From Variovorax paradoxus (GTDB taxonomy: Bacteria > Pseudomonadota > Gammaproteobacteria > Burkholderiales > Burkholderiaceae_C), in assembly GCF_022009635.1 (NCBI RefSeq), contig NZ_CP091716.1, positions 7,620,501-7,684,500 of the forward strand: a DNA stretch of 64,000 nucleotides, written 5' to 3'. Numbering within the stretch: the stretch's first letter is position 1; each line of letters opens with the position of its first letter. The notes beneath the pieces were generated by a model. That model searched no databases. It was not told where the DNA came from and saw only the letters and a program-made list of their open reading frames with translations. Both the position numbers and the translations under genes were made by a program. Positions 56,328 through 64,000 of the stretch are shown one piece after another.

Positions 56328-57032
56328 TCAGCGCTTGGCGCGCGGCAGCGCCACGGGAGCCAGCGTGGCGCGCAGGCGGCTCGGCGCGTCGGGTTCCAAG
56401 GCGGCATCGACCTCGAGTGCGCGCTCGACATTGCCGATGTGATCAAGCATCAGCCGGCGTGCCTTGTCGGTGTCGCCGGCCTCCAGCGCAGCGACGATGG
56501 CGCCGTGCTCGGCGCACGACTGTCCGGCCTCGTGCTTCGACTGGTAGAGCGTGGCCGCCAGCGTGGTGCGCGCCGTGAGGTCACGCAGCACGTCGACCAG
56601 CAATTGGTGACCCATCTGCTCGGCCAGACACACATGGAAGTCGGCCAGCAGGAAGGCGCGCGTGGCGGCGTCGGCGCCCTCGATGGCGCGCTGCTCGTCG
56701 GCGATGTGGTCGCGCAGCTTGCGGATCACCTTGCCCAGCGGGCGGCCTTCGCTCGCGGCCAGGATGCCGGCTTCGACGATGCGGCGGGCCGAGAAGGCGT
56801 CGCGCGCTTCCTCGGCCGAAGGCTCCACCACGTACCAGCCGCGGCGGGACTGCACCTCGACGAAGCCGCGCGCCTGCAGCTGCATCAGGGCCTCGCGCAC
56901 CATGGTGCGGCTCACCGAGAAATTCTCGGCCAGCGCCTGCTCGCCCAGCCGCTCCCCCGGCGCGAGCTTCTGCGCGAGGATGGCCTCGACGACGCGCTCG
57001 GCGATGGCGGTGGGGCTGACGTCGGTGGGCAT
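56328..57032 (-). CDS. GntR family regulator, FadR/FCD subgroup
   Basis: A 234-residue protein: N-terminal winged helix (LAPGERLGEQALAENFSVSRTMVREAL) and an all-helical FCD effector domain whose metal-binding histidines are visible in FHVCLAE, SCAEHGAIV and LMLDHIGNV. It starts 5 nt after the dctA stop, so the two form an operon, and TTGCATGCAA-type boxes lie before dctA; it probably represses the transporter until its ligand (an organic acid) appears. Confidence 0.9.
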   Translation of the reverse strand: MPTDVSPTAIAERVVEAILAQKLAPGERLGEQALAENFSVSRTMVREALMQLQARGFVEVQSRRGWYVVEPSAEEARDAFSARRIVEAGILAASEGRPLGKVIRKLRDHIADEQRAIEGADAATRAFLLADFHVCLAEQMGHQLLVDVLRDLTARTTLAATLYQSKHEAGQSCAEHGAIVAALEAGDTDKARRLMLDHIGNVERALEVDAALEPDAPSRLRATLAPVALPRAKR

Positions 57033-57037
57033 GTGGC

Positions 57038-58381
57038 TCAGTGTGCGGCGGTGGTGGCGGTGCCTGTGTTTACCACGGGCGCGGCCTCGGCCAGCGGCTC
57101 GCCATCCAGGGCTTCGGGGGCGTAGTTGCCGTCGAGCACCGCATGCGCGCGTTCGCGGTCGATGTCGCCTTCCCAGGCAGCGATGGCCACCGTTGCCACG
57201 CAGTTGCCGATCAGGTTGCCCAGCGCGCGGGCGATGCCCATGAACCAGTCCACCGACAGCACCAGCACCAGTCCAATGGCTGGAATCGCCGGAATCGCGT
57301 GCAGCGTGGCGGCCAGCACCACGATGGCCGAGCCCGGCACGCCGTGCGCGCCCTTGGACGTGACCAGCGCGATCGCCAGGATCGTCAGCAGGTCGGCCAT
57401 CGAGATCGGCGTGTTGGTGGCCTGTGCAATGAATACCGCGGCCAGCGTGATGTAGATCGAGAAGGCGTCGAGGTTGAACGAGTAGCCGGTGGGAATCACC
57501 AGGCCCACGGTCGAATCGCGGATGCCCATGCGGCGCAGCTTGGCCATGACCTGCGGCAACACGCTGTCGGAGGAGGTGGTGGCGAACACGATGGTGAGTT
57601 CTTCGCGCAGATAGCGCAGCAGCTTGATCAGGCTGAAGCCCGACATGCGCATCACCAGCCCGAGCACCACGAACACGAAAATCAGCACCGCGCCGTAGAA
57701 GAGGGCGACCAGCATGCCCAGCTGCTTGAGCGAGCCGATGCCGTACTGCCCCACCGTGAACGCGATGGCGCCCAGCACACCCAGCGGCGCCAGCTTGATG
57801 ATGATGCCCATGATCTTGAACAGCACCAGCGAGAGCGCATCGACCACCACCGCCACCGGCTTGCCGCGATCGCCCAGCAGCGTGAGCGCGCAGCCGAAGA
57901 GCACCGCGAACAGCAGCACCTGCAGCACGTCGCCGGTGGCGAAGGCATTGACCACCGTGGTCGGAATGAGCTTCATGAGGAATTCGACCGTGCCGCCGCT
58001 CGTGAGCTTGTCGGCGTTCGAGGCATAGGCGCTCATGGCGGCCGGGTCGAGCTTGGCGGGGTCGACATTCATGCCCGCGCCGGGCTGGAACACGAAGGCC
58101 AGCACCAGCCCCATCGCCAGAGCGATGGTGGTCAACACCTCGAAGTAGATGAGCGACTTCACGCCCACCCGGCCCACGCGCTTGAGGTCTCCCGCGCCGG
58201 CGATGCCATGCACCACCACGCAGAACACCAGCACCGGGATGATCATCTTGATCAGCTTGATGAACCCGTCACCCAGCGGCTTGAGCTTGACGGCGTACTC
58301 GGGCGCAAGAAGCCCCGCGAGCACGCCGAGCACCAGCGCGATGACCACCTGACCGAAAAGCGATTTGGCGAAGCGAGGCAT
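57038..58381 (-). CDS. dctA: C4-dicarboxylate/proton symporter
   Basis: A 447-residue DAACS-family carrier with the serine-rich reentrant loop FATTSSDSVLPQV, the TGYSFNLDAFSIY motif of helix 7 and LTILAIALVTSKGAHGVPGS in helix 8. It imports succinate, fumarate and malate, or possibly another dicarboxylate, with protons or sodium. A GntR/FCD gene follows at once and palindromes in the leader (58410-58443) suggest control by that protein. Start at 58381 follows a good ribosome site (ggagactcc). Confidence 0.9.
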   Translation of the reverse strand: MPRFAKSLFGQVVIALVLGVLAGLLAPEYAVKLKPLGDGFIKLIKMIIPVLVFCVVVHGIAGAGDLKRVGRVGVKSLIYFEVLTTIALAMGLVLAFVFQPGAGMNVDPAKLDPAAMSAYASNADKLTSGGTVEFLMKLIPTTVVNAFATGDVLQVLLFAVLFGCALTLLGDRGKPVAVVVDALSLVLFKIMGIIIKLAPLGVLGAIAFTVGQYGIGSLKQLGMLVALFYGAVLIFVFVVLGLVMRMSGFSLIKLLRYLREELTIVFATTSSDSVLPQVMAKLRRMGIRDSTVGLVIPTGYSFNLDAFSIYITLAAVFIAQATNTPISMADLLTILAIALVTSKGAHGVPGSAIVVLAATLHAIPAIPAIGLVLVLSVDWFMGIARALGNLIGNCVATVAIAAWEGDIDRERAHAVLDGNYAPEALDGEPLAEAAPVVNTGTATTAAH

Positions 58382-58409
58382 GGAGTCTCCTGTCTGTCTT
58401 GTCGAGGTT

Positions 58410-58443
58410 TTGCATGCAAGCAATGCCTTCTCTTGCATACAAG
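58410..58443. promoter_or_regulatory. paired GntR/FCD operator boxes upstream of dctA
   Basis: TTGCATGCAA (58410-58419) is a perfect palindrome and CTTGCATACAAG (58432-58443) a near palindrome of the same type; their centres are 23 bp apart. FadR-subgroup GntR proteins bind TTGTATACAA-like sites, and the boxes lie 29-62 bp before dctA. Confidence 0.55.
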
Positions 58444-58653
58444 AAATGTAGGCAAGAAGACTTGGGGAGGGTCAGAGGGTTATCCCGGGAGGGGGCCGAC
58501 CGTCGCTTCAGGGTCGAGTTTCTTGGTTGCTGCGAACCGACAGCCATAAGCTGAAATTCGCCGGTGCAGCGTAGGAGTTGGTGCGGTGGTCGCGCTTTGG
58601 TCCATTGCAGCTTGGCAACTCAGCTTCCTGCGGCGAAAGGCAGAATACTTCTC

Positions 58654-59157
58654 GTGAAAAATAGCATCAGGAACGTGAGCGGAGCAGCGGCCGTTGCCTT
58701 CGCGCTTTTGACACTCGGGGGCTTTGCGAGCTTGAGTGTCTGGAAGCATGAGGTTCCTCGCCGGGAACGCCTTGAAAATATAAAGGGAACGCTGCTTGGC
58801 TTCGAGACAAAGCACAGCCGCTATTCAAGCTATGAATATTTGCTGATTCGAATCAACGGTCGCGAAGAGCGACTGCGTCTCTGGGCCTGCATTTCTGAGC
58901 TGAAGCGCTTGCCGCCTCAAACAGAAATTGACGTGCTGCGTATGGAAGGGACGTTGTTCGAAGTGGCTCGAACTGGCACGATGGTTTGCTCTTACATGCA
59001 CTCTGCTCAAGCTCTCGGCGCTTTTCAAGCTCGCAACAGGGCCTTCATTGGATCGACTTTGGCAGTCGCGGCCTTTCTCATTGCGCTTCTGGCATGGACG
59101 AATTGGCGTACCAAGCGTCATCTGGACAAGCTGGTGGCGCGCCGATCACTTGGCTGA
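58654..59157 (+). CDS. hypothetical membrane protein
   Basis: About 167 residues from a GTG at 58654. A hydrophobic helix near residues 9-28, a central soluble region (35-115) and a second helix near 133-153 are followed by a basic tail. No family is recognised. Codon use is less G/C-biased than in the neighbours, and the gene borders the decayed CDI locus, suggesting acquired DNA. It could represent a small signalling or stress membrane protein; no function is proposed. Confidence 0.55.
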   Translation: MKNSIRNVSGAAAVAFALLTLGGFASLSVWKHEVPRRERLENIKGTLLGFETKHSRYSSYEYLLIRINGREERLRLWACISELKRLPPQTEIDVLRMEGTLFEVARTGTMVCSYMHSAQALGAFQARNRAFIGSTLAVAAFLIALLAWTNWRTKRHLDKLVARRSLG

Positions 59158-59164
59158 TCAGGGA

Positions 59165-59511
59165 CTTCTAGCCGATAGGGGACCGGCGGGCGAATCTTTG
59201 CCATCAGGCCCTGCCAGATCGGCAACAGACCATTGAAAAGACTCGGACTCCTCGCCGACCAGCATCACGTGACCGATGCGGAAGCACGGGGACTCGGCCT
59301 CGGGGATGCGTTGAACAGGAACTGACGGCGCAGCTTGCGGAGCTGGTCCACAGAGCGCTCGTTTTGTTCACGCAGCGCGCGCTCGCGTTCTTGCTGACGC
59401 TGCTGCTCGATCTAGGGCTGCGGCGTGGTGGGAAACTGCTGGGCTAAAGCCAACAGCGGACTGGCTGCCGGGACGGCAGACAATAGATCGCGTTTCAAAT
59501 TAAAGCTCCCC
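59165..59511 (-). pseudogene. cdiB/tpsB (two-partner secretion transporter) N-terminal remnant
   Basis: Reading leftward, a signal-peptide-like LLSAVPAASPLLALAQQ is followed by an in-frame stop, then IEQQRQQERERALREQNERS, the Gln/Glu/Arg-rich N-terminal helix of ShlB/FhaC-type transporters. After a frameshift near 59305 the typical POTRA start IPEAESPCFRIGHVMLVGEE continues to about 59170, where similarity ends. The gene is thus broken by a stop, a frameshift and loss of the whole barrel. It would have secreted the large CdiA protein encoded by the lost part of the locus. Confidence 0.75.
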
Positions 59512-59987
59512 GTCCTTGTTCTTGTTTCGGCTATCCGCGCAGTCGCTTGCCAACAGAGGCCCGAAGCCTCTTCACATCGATTAAATCCTTCCAGCAGCGC
59601 CAGGCCGATCTCTTTGTTTGAGCTGTGGGCAGGGAGAATTACATCATCAACGCCTGAAATTCCTGTCCAAGACTGAATTTCGTTATGAAGAGAGGGGGAG
59701 ATTGTAATATTCCCGTTGGCCTCGCGAATAGAGCATTTGCTCATTCCTTTATAGAGGAATTTTGATGATTTGTATGAAAACCTCTCAATTAAGAGATTGT
59801 CCCATTCATCTCCCTTTTTTTGAATTTCGCCGGAACGAAAAATCTCTTGAAATTCCTCGCTTGTCAAAATGGTGCTTTTCGTCAAAGCCTGAACAAGAGC
59901 GGAGCCAATGGTCTCTGTGTCATCATTCAATGAGAGGAGTTGAGCTGAAACTCTCGGATCTATGAAGAGAAGTCTTAGGCCAGTCAT
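59412..59987 (-). CDS. CdiI-type contact-dependent inhibition immunity protein (DUF1436-like), start uncertain
   Basis: An intact reading frame covers a DUF1436-type immunity domain: GLRLLFIDPR, a TETIGSALVQALTKS segment, YKSSKFLYKGMSKCSI and a closing NKEIGLALLEGFNRC. The domain appears to begin upstream of the first in-frame ATG (59987), near LDRKKARKNVSAF at about 60056, where no start codon is in frame; an ATG at 60060 is one frame off, so the start may be damaged. The C-terminus runs on into the cdiB signal remnant and stops at 59412. CdiI proteins neutralise the matching CdiA toxin, of which nothing remains here. AT content is clearly higher than in flanking genes. Confidence 0.7.
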   Translation of the reverse strand: MTGLRLLFIDPRVSAQLLSLNDDTETIGSALVQALTKSTILTSEEFQEIFRSGEIQKKGDEWDNLLIERFSYKSSKFLYKGMSKCSIREANGNITISPSLHNEIQSWTGISGVDDVILPAHSSNKEIGLALLEGFNRCEEASGLCWQATARIAETRTRTGSFNLKRDLLSAVPAASPLLALAQQFPTTPQP

Positions 59988-60064
59988 CGGCCATAGATAG
60001 AGCAGTTCCGAATTTTTAAATGCGGAAACGTTTTTCCTTGCTTTCTTTCGATCGAGTTCATTAC

Positions 60065-60277
60065 TTAATTTGAGCCAGGCACGTTGGGTGCACCCACGAT
60101 CTGTGCGTGGAGCGGGGCGGCCGCCAGCAGGCTCCCCAATGCCGCGCCGGCGAACGCGTCGCGCATTACGGAAATCGTTTTGCTTGCGCCTTTGCCGGTG
60201 CTGTTCGCCGTCTCCTGAACCACGATTCGCATGCCCCTGGCTGCGTTGAAGACGACGCGATGCAAACGGCGATTCAT
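60065..60277 (-). pseudogene. cdiA/filamentous hemagglutinin 5' remnant (ESPR signal only)
   Basis: The 70 codons from ATG 60277 (ribosome site GGAGGG, 8 nt upstream) encode MNRRLHRVVFNAARGMRIVV, an extended signal peptide region of two-partner-secretion exoproteins, then a signal core and the mature start AQIVGAPNVPGSN. There the frame ends at TAA, exactly where an intact protein would continue into its TPS domain. At least several kilobases of cdiA, including repeats and toxin, are therefore deleted, bringing its start next to cdiI. Confidence 0.8.
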
Positions 60278-60417
60278 TTTTTATTCCCTCCCCTGAACAT
60301 TCGGACACTCGCGGCAACATTTGTGACCAAATGACACGCGGCGCGCGATTATCTAAGGGCGCCCAGGGGATGAACGGCAATAAGTCACACTTTCAATTTG
60401 TTCGTTAAACAAGTTAA

Positions 60418-60449
60418 TGCGTGAGTAATTCATATGCATTACTCACGCA
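60418..60449. repeat. 12-bp perfect inverted repeat between the CDI remnant and the PHP gene
   Basis: TGCGTGAGTAAT (60418-60429) pairs exactly with ATTACTCACGCA (60438-60449); the 8-base spacer contains CATATG. It lies 110 bp past the PHP gene stop and about 140 bp before the cdiA remnant start. It could be a terminator for the PHP gene (minus strand) or an operator of the former cdi promoter; the T-run is weak. Confidence 0.6.
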
Positions 60450-60558
60450 GGAACGCGCGATTGAATTGTTGAAATTCGTCAAACATTGGCGGCAACTGCG
60501 GCCATCGGACCCGCAGTGCCAACGCGCCCCGGAGCAACCCGAGGCGCATTCGCCATGC

Positions 60559-62241
60559 CTACTGCGCCGCCACCTTCACGAACACCGGATTCGAGTAGAA
60601 CCACAGATCCGCGTAGTTGCGCGCATTGATGGCGTTGAAGCGCGCAACGTTGTCGGCCACCACCACCTTGGCGTCGGGCAGCGGCTCGCCCGCGGCCGTC
60701 TCGCCAGGCACGTCGGTTCCCAGGTTGGTGCCGCGCAGGCGGAAGTACTGATTGCCGCCTGCCTTCACGGTGTAGCTCACGGCGAAGTAGCCGTCGGCGT
60801 CCAGCTTCCAGTCGTTGCGCGTGAAGCGCTTGACTACGCGGGTCGACGGGTTGGTGTCGCGCGAGTAGCCCGCGGTGCCGGGCTTCTCGAGCCCGGTCAC
60901 GTCGCCGGCGATCAGGTCGATATGGTCGACCACCGGCTTCACGTTGGCGAGGACGCCGCTGCCGATCTGGTATTCGAAGTTGTTGCGCTCGGGGCTCTTG
61001 AAGCGGATGGTGATCTTCAGGTCTTCGCCGGCCTTGGCCGCCACGTCGGAGCCCATTTCGCCCGCGCCCTTGGCGCTCTGCACCTTGAAGTCGAGCGCGT
61101 TGATGAGGTCGCCGTTCACCGCGAAGAGCTTGCCCGAGCGCATGGCCGCGAGCAGCGACTTCGGCTCCTTGATGTCGCCCCACAGGTGGTTCTTGGCGTA
61201 CTCGCCCGGCGCGTAGCCGCTGGTGTACTGGCCCTGGGAGATGGTGAAGTGGTAGTCGGAGTCGGCCACGTTCCAGATGTGGCGGCCTTCGGAGAGCAGC
61301 GCGTCCCAGGTGCCGCCGAGCTTGGCCACGAGGTAGTCGACACCGCCGTAGACGCGCGATGGCAGGTTGGCCGGCGTGTAGTCGCTGGCGTAGCCGCCGC
61401 GGTCAGGCTCCATCTGGTTGCCGACCATGCCTTCGAGCGAGAACACGATGTTCGGCGCGAGGTCGTTCATTTCGCGCAACTGCGCGATCGTGTACTTGCC
61501 CGGATTGCGCGAGGGGTGGTTGATCTGCAGGTAGCTGGTGTCGGGGTAGTTCTTCTTGAGCCACGAGATGGCGGCCAGCGTCTCCGCGTGGGTGTCGTAG
61601 CCGGTGCCGGCCTTCGGGCCCCAGGCTGCCACGTCTTCCGGCGCGAAGGCCGAGGCGGGGCGGTTGGTGAAGAGGTACTCGAACTGGTTGGCTGCCTTCA
61701 GCGCCGCGGCCGACATCGGGTTGTCGGTCAGCAGGCCGACGTTGCCGTGGTCGTGCGAGGGCATGTCCCATTCGAAGGACGCGAAGATCGTCTTGTCGGC
61801 GTACTTGCCGTCGGCCTGCAGCGCCTTGATGCGCGGCACCTGGTACCTGGCCATGCCTTCGGAGAACGGGATCGGCGTCGCCAGCTTGTTGCCGTTGTTG
61901 TCGTAGCTGCTCATGCGCAGGTGGTCGGAGATGGCGGCCCAGTCGAGCCCGAACTGGTCGAAGGCCTTGGCCAGCACCTGGTCGAGCGTTGAGATCTGCT
62001 GGGTGTCGTCCGACTGCATGGTGTGGATGTGCAGGTCGCCGATGGTCCAGCGGCCCGTGGGGGCGGCTGCGGGGGCCGGCGCGGGGGCGGGGGCCGGAGC
62101 CGGCGCGGTGGCCGTCGGCAGGGGCACGAAGCCCGGACCGTCGGAGCCGCCGCCGCAACCGGGCAGCATCAGCGTGCCGACGGCGAGGGTGGAAAAGAGC
62201 GTGCGGCGGAAGGGAGGGGCAATCGAAAAGGAGGAAAACAT
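60559..62241 (-). CDS. PHP-domain (DUF3604-like) lipoprotein
   Basis: About 560 residues. A signal with lipobox (MLPGC) is followed by a Gly/Ser segment, an Ala-Pro tract of about nine repeats (AP-rich linker) and a PHP metallo-hydrolase domain: GDLHIHTMQSDD and WAAISDHLR are the metal-binding motifs, with further histidines in MPSHDHGN, LQINHPSRN and VADSDYH. The C-terminal part is beta-rich. PHP enzymes hydrolyse phosphoesters; surface or periplasmic location makes nutrient scavenging or signalling possible. Starts at 62241 (ATG) or TTG at 62250. Confidence 0.82.
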   Translation of the reverse strand: MFSSFSIAPPFRRTLFSTLAVGTLMLPGCGGGSDGPGFVPLPTATAPAPAPAPAPAPAAAPTGRWTIGDLHIHTMQSDDTQQISTLDQVLAKAFDQFGLDWAAISDHLRMSSYDNNGNKLATPIPFSEGMARYQVPRIKALQADGKYADKTIFASFEWDMPSHDHGNVGLLTDNPMSAAALKAANQFEYLFTNRPASAFAPEDVAAWGPKAGTGYDTHAETLAAISWLKKNYPDTSYLQINHPSRNPGKYTIAQLREMNDLAPNIVFSLEGMVGNQMEPDRGGYASDYTPANLPSRVYGGVDYLVAKLGGTWDALLSEGRHIWNVADSDYHFTISQGQYTSGYAPGEYAKNHLWGDIKEPKSLLAAMRSGKLFAVNGDLINALDFKVQSAKGAGEMGSDVAAKAGEDLKITIRFKSPERNNFEYQIGSGVLANVKPVVDHIDLIAGDVTGLEKPGTAGYSRDTNPSTRVVKRFTRNDWKLDADGYFAVSYTVKAGGNQYFRLRGTNLGTDVPGETAAGEPLPDAKVVVADNVARFNAINARNYADLWFYSNPVFVKVAAQ

Positions 62242-62425
62242 GGCGTTCAAAAAAAGACAGGCGTGTTAAACACGTTGATCCAAAAGGGCTACCGAGTCTC
62301 GAAGCCAGCCATGACGCCGCGATGAAAGCGAAACGAAAGTTCGTTGTTGCCACGCCCCAAATTCACGCGAACAAGGTCTTCGCGAAGCGCACGGTCGTGC
62401 GCGCTCTATAAACTCGACCCCCTCC

Positions 62426-64000
62426 ATGAATTTCAGTGCGCCTCCCCCCACGCTCACCGCTTCCGTCGATGGTGAGTTGCTCTCGCGCATGGTGCGGGCC
62501 GACCAATTGGTCATGGTGCGCCGCAGCGTGCTCGCGGCCATTCCGATCAACATCGTGCTGAGCTTCACCGCGACGCTGGTGGCGCTCAACTCGGGCCGCG
62601 CGTTCGAAGGGCTGTGCTGGCTGATGCTGTCGCTCGCGGTGAACGGGGTGCGCAGCTACGTCTGCCGCTGGCCGTTCGCGCCCTCGCGCGGCGTGCTGCT
62701 GGACAGCAGCGTGGCAACCTCGCCCAAGGGGCGCCCGGTCGAGTGGCACCTGCGGCTGTCGGCGGCGCTGGCCGGGGTCTCGGGCCTGGTCTGGGCGCTC
62801 ATTCCGCTGCTGTGCAGCGGCTACTCGTCGCCCCAGGCGGTGTTCTATCTGACGGTGGTCTGCGGCATCTGCGCGGGCTCGGTGACCTACGGCACGGCCT
62901 TCGCGTTCGTGCCGATCAGCTTCATCACGCCGGCTTTGCTGTCCGTGGCAGGCTGCCTGGTGTATTCGGGCGGCTTCGACAACGTGAGCCTGGCCGCGAT
63001 GGTGCTGCTGTACCTCGGGGCGCTGGTGCGCAGCGCGCTGCACAGCGAACGGGCCTTCCGCGAGGGCAGCCGGCTGCGCAACGAGGCCACCGCCATGACG
63101 GAGCAATTGCGCCAGGTGCATGCGCTGTCGCTGGAGGCGACGCAGCAGCTCTCGTTCCGTGCCTCTCATGACTCCCTGACCGGGCTGCTCAACCGCGAAG
63201 GCTTCACCGAGGCGGCGACGCTGCACATCGTCGCGTCCCGCGGCCAGCAGCACTGCCTGCTGCTGCTCGACCTGGATGGCTTCAAGGCGGTGAACGACGC
63301 CTTCGGCCACAAGGTCGGCGACCGGGTGCTGCAGGACGTGGCCGGCTGGCTGCAGCGCGAGCTCACCGACCTGCGCGCGGTGCTGAGCCGCTGGGGCGGC
63401 GACGAGTTCGCGGTGCTCTACAGCCTGCAGGGCGCCCGCCAGGCGCCCGCGGCCATCGCCCAGGCGCTGATCCGGTCGATCTCTTTTGCCACCGCGCACT
63501 ACGGCGGCCACCTGGGCGTGAGCATCGGGATCTCGGTGTCGGGCGACGCCGACATCGCCGACATGATCAGCTTCGCCGACGAAGCGCTCTACGAGGCCAA
63601 GCGCACCGGGCGCAACCGTTACCAGTTCTTCGACGCCCCGCTCAATCTGCGGCTGGGCACGCGCCGGGACGTGGAGCGCGACCTGCTCAACGCCATCGAG
63701 GCACGCGCCATCGGCGTCTGGTACCAGCCGATCATGGGCTGCGACGGCAAGCACATCCACAGCCTCGAGGCGCTGATGCGCTGGCACCATCCGCGTCACG
63801 GCCACATCGCGCCCGAGGAAGTGATCTTCGCGGCCGCCAACACCGGCGTCGCCGAGCCGCTGTTGCGGCACCTGGTCGACGAGGTCTGCCGGGCGATGCG
63901 CCAGCTCGAGGCCGCGGGCTCGGTGCTGGCGAACGTGCCGATCGCCATCAACGTGTCGCCGCGCGAGATGGCGCAGCTGGCGGTCGACGACATCGTGCTC
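62426..64000 (+). CDS. membrane GGDEF-EAL protein (partial, continues past window)
   Basis: The first 525 codons of a cyclic di-GMP turnover protein. Residues 30-205 hold about six membrane helices (MASE-like sensor); a GGDEF domain follows with SRWGGDEFAV intact at 324-328 and no RxxD I-site at the usual position; an EAL domain begins near 415 with SLEALMRWHHP (EAL at 448-450). Both active motifs seen are canonical, so it may make or degrade cyclic di-GMP. It is divergent from the PHP lipoprotein gene. The end of the EAL domain is outside the window. Confidence 0.88.
   Translation, partial: MNFSAPPPTLTASVDGELLSRMVRADQLVMVRRSVLAAIPINIVLSFTATLVALNSGRAFEGLCWLMLSLAVNGVRSYVCRWPFAPSRGVLLDSSVATSPKGRPVEWHLRLSAALAGVSGLVWALIPLLCSGYSSPQAVFYLTVVCGICAGSVTYGTAFAFVPISFITPALLSVAGCLVYSGGFDNVSLAAMVLLYLGALVRSALHSERAFREGSRLRNEATAMTEQLRQVHALSLEATQQLSFRASHDSLTGLLNREGFTEAATLHIVASRGQQHCLLLLDLDGFKAVNDAFGHKVGDRVLQDVAGWLQRELTDLRAVLSRWGGDEFAVLYSLQGARQAPAAIAQALIRSISFATAHYGGHLGVSIGISVSGDADIADMISFADEALYEAKRTGRNRYQFFDAPLNLRLGTRRDVERDLLNAIEARAIGVWYQPIMGCDGKHIHSLEALMRWHHPRHGHIAPEEVIFAAANTGVAEPLLRHLVDEVCRAMRQLEAAGSVLANVPIAINVSPREMAQLAVDDIVL

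Noticed and set aside
62044..62110. GC-rich near-repeats in the PHP gene as a mobile or regulatory repeat
   Set aside because: They encode the Ala-Pro linker behind the lipobox and need no other explanation.

Overview
The window is a high-GC chromosomal segment (long antisense open frames, strong G/C third-position bias) from a versatile aerobic betaproteobacterium. Gene content points to the Comamonadaceae and most resembles Variovorax: a thiol dioxygenase with a multi-domain rhodanese, an OlsB-type lipid acyltransferase, many LysR/IclR/GntR/HxlR/Lrp regulators, orphan and complete NMT1-type ABC uptake systems and a glyoxylate carboligase operon. The genus call is inference. No rRNA, tRNA, CRISPR array, prophage or insertion sequence was seen. 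No gene-free stretch exceeds 300 bases; the longest gaps (21589-21880, 58382-58653, 60278-60558) are regulatory or decayed sequence.

Left part (1-9600): a partial triple-rhodanese gene and a cysteine-dioxygenase-like thiol dioxygenase, a divergent LysR gene, a TonB-dependent receptor, a Cache-like/HAMP/GGDEF diguanylate cyclase, a Phd/RelE-type toxin-antitoxin pair, a Tat-exported dienelactone hydrolase and a PQQ-type sugar dehydrogenase.

9636-18903 is a run of nine minus-strand genes. The distal five (iron-containing HDO-fold enzyme, NPPY methyltransferase, ATP-grasp ligase, OlsB-like acyl-ACP N-acyltransferase, LplT-like exporter) mostly overlap end to start and look like a pathway for an unusual acylated amino acid or lipid. 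The proximal four (DUF4331, Gly-rich lipoprotein, TPR protein, HupE/UreJ membrane protein) form a conserved-looking envelope module of unknown function. I consider this stretch the best candidate for an undescribed system.

19106-28419: an isolated ureD behind a nucleobase-type deaminase and an orphan solute-binding protein, a Rieske oxygenase, dadA with a divergent Lrp regulator, then small GNAT, OsmC, serine hydrolase, HxlR and oxidoreductase genes.

28431-36803 is an envelope and signalling block: a lipoprotein hydrolase, two OmpR-type two-component systems, LpxO-like lipid A hydroxylase, PAP2 phosphatase and an acyltransferase-3 protein. 37161-39851 is a complete ABC uptake system. 39994-44488 holds an IclR regulator facing an OPT transporter/DUF917/racemase operon, with a perfect operator palindrome and closed by a strong bidirectional terminator.

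44557-58381: malic enzyme, a flavin-dependent halogenase-like protein, the gcl-hyi-glxR operon converting glyoxylate to glycerate with a divergent LysR, a secreted carotenoid-oxygenase-like protein with a DUF2141 partner, an AI-2E family permease, and a dctA-gntR pair.

59160-60280 is a collapsed contact-dependent inhibition locus in the Burkholderia order cdiA-cdiI-cdiB: only the first about 70 codons of cdiA, a largely intact immunity domain and a frameshifted start of cdiB remain. The window ends with a PHP-domain lipoprotein and the beginning of a GGDEF-EAL protein.
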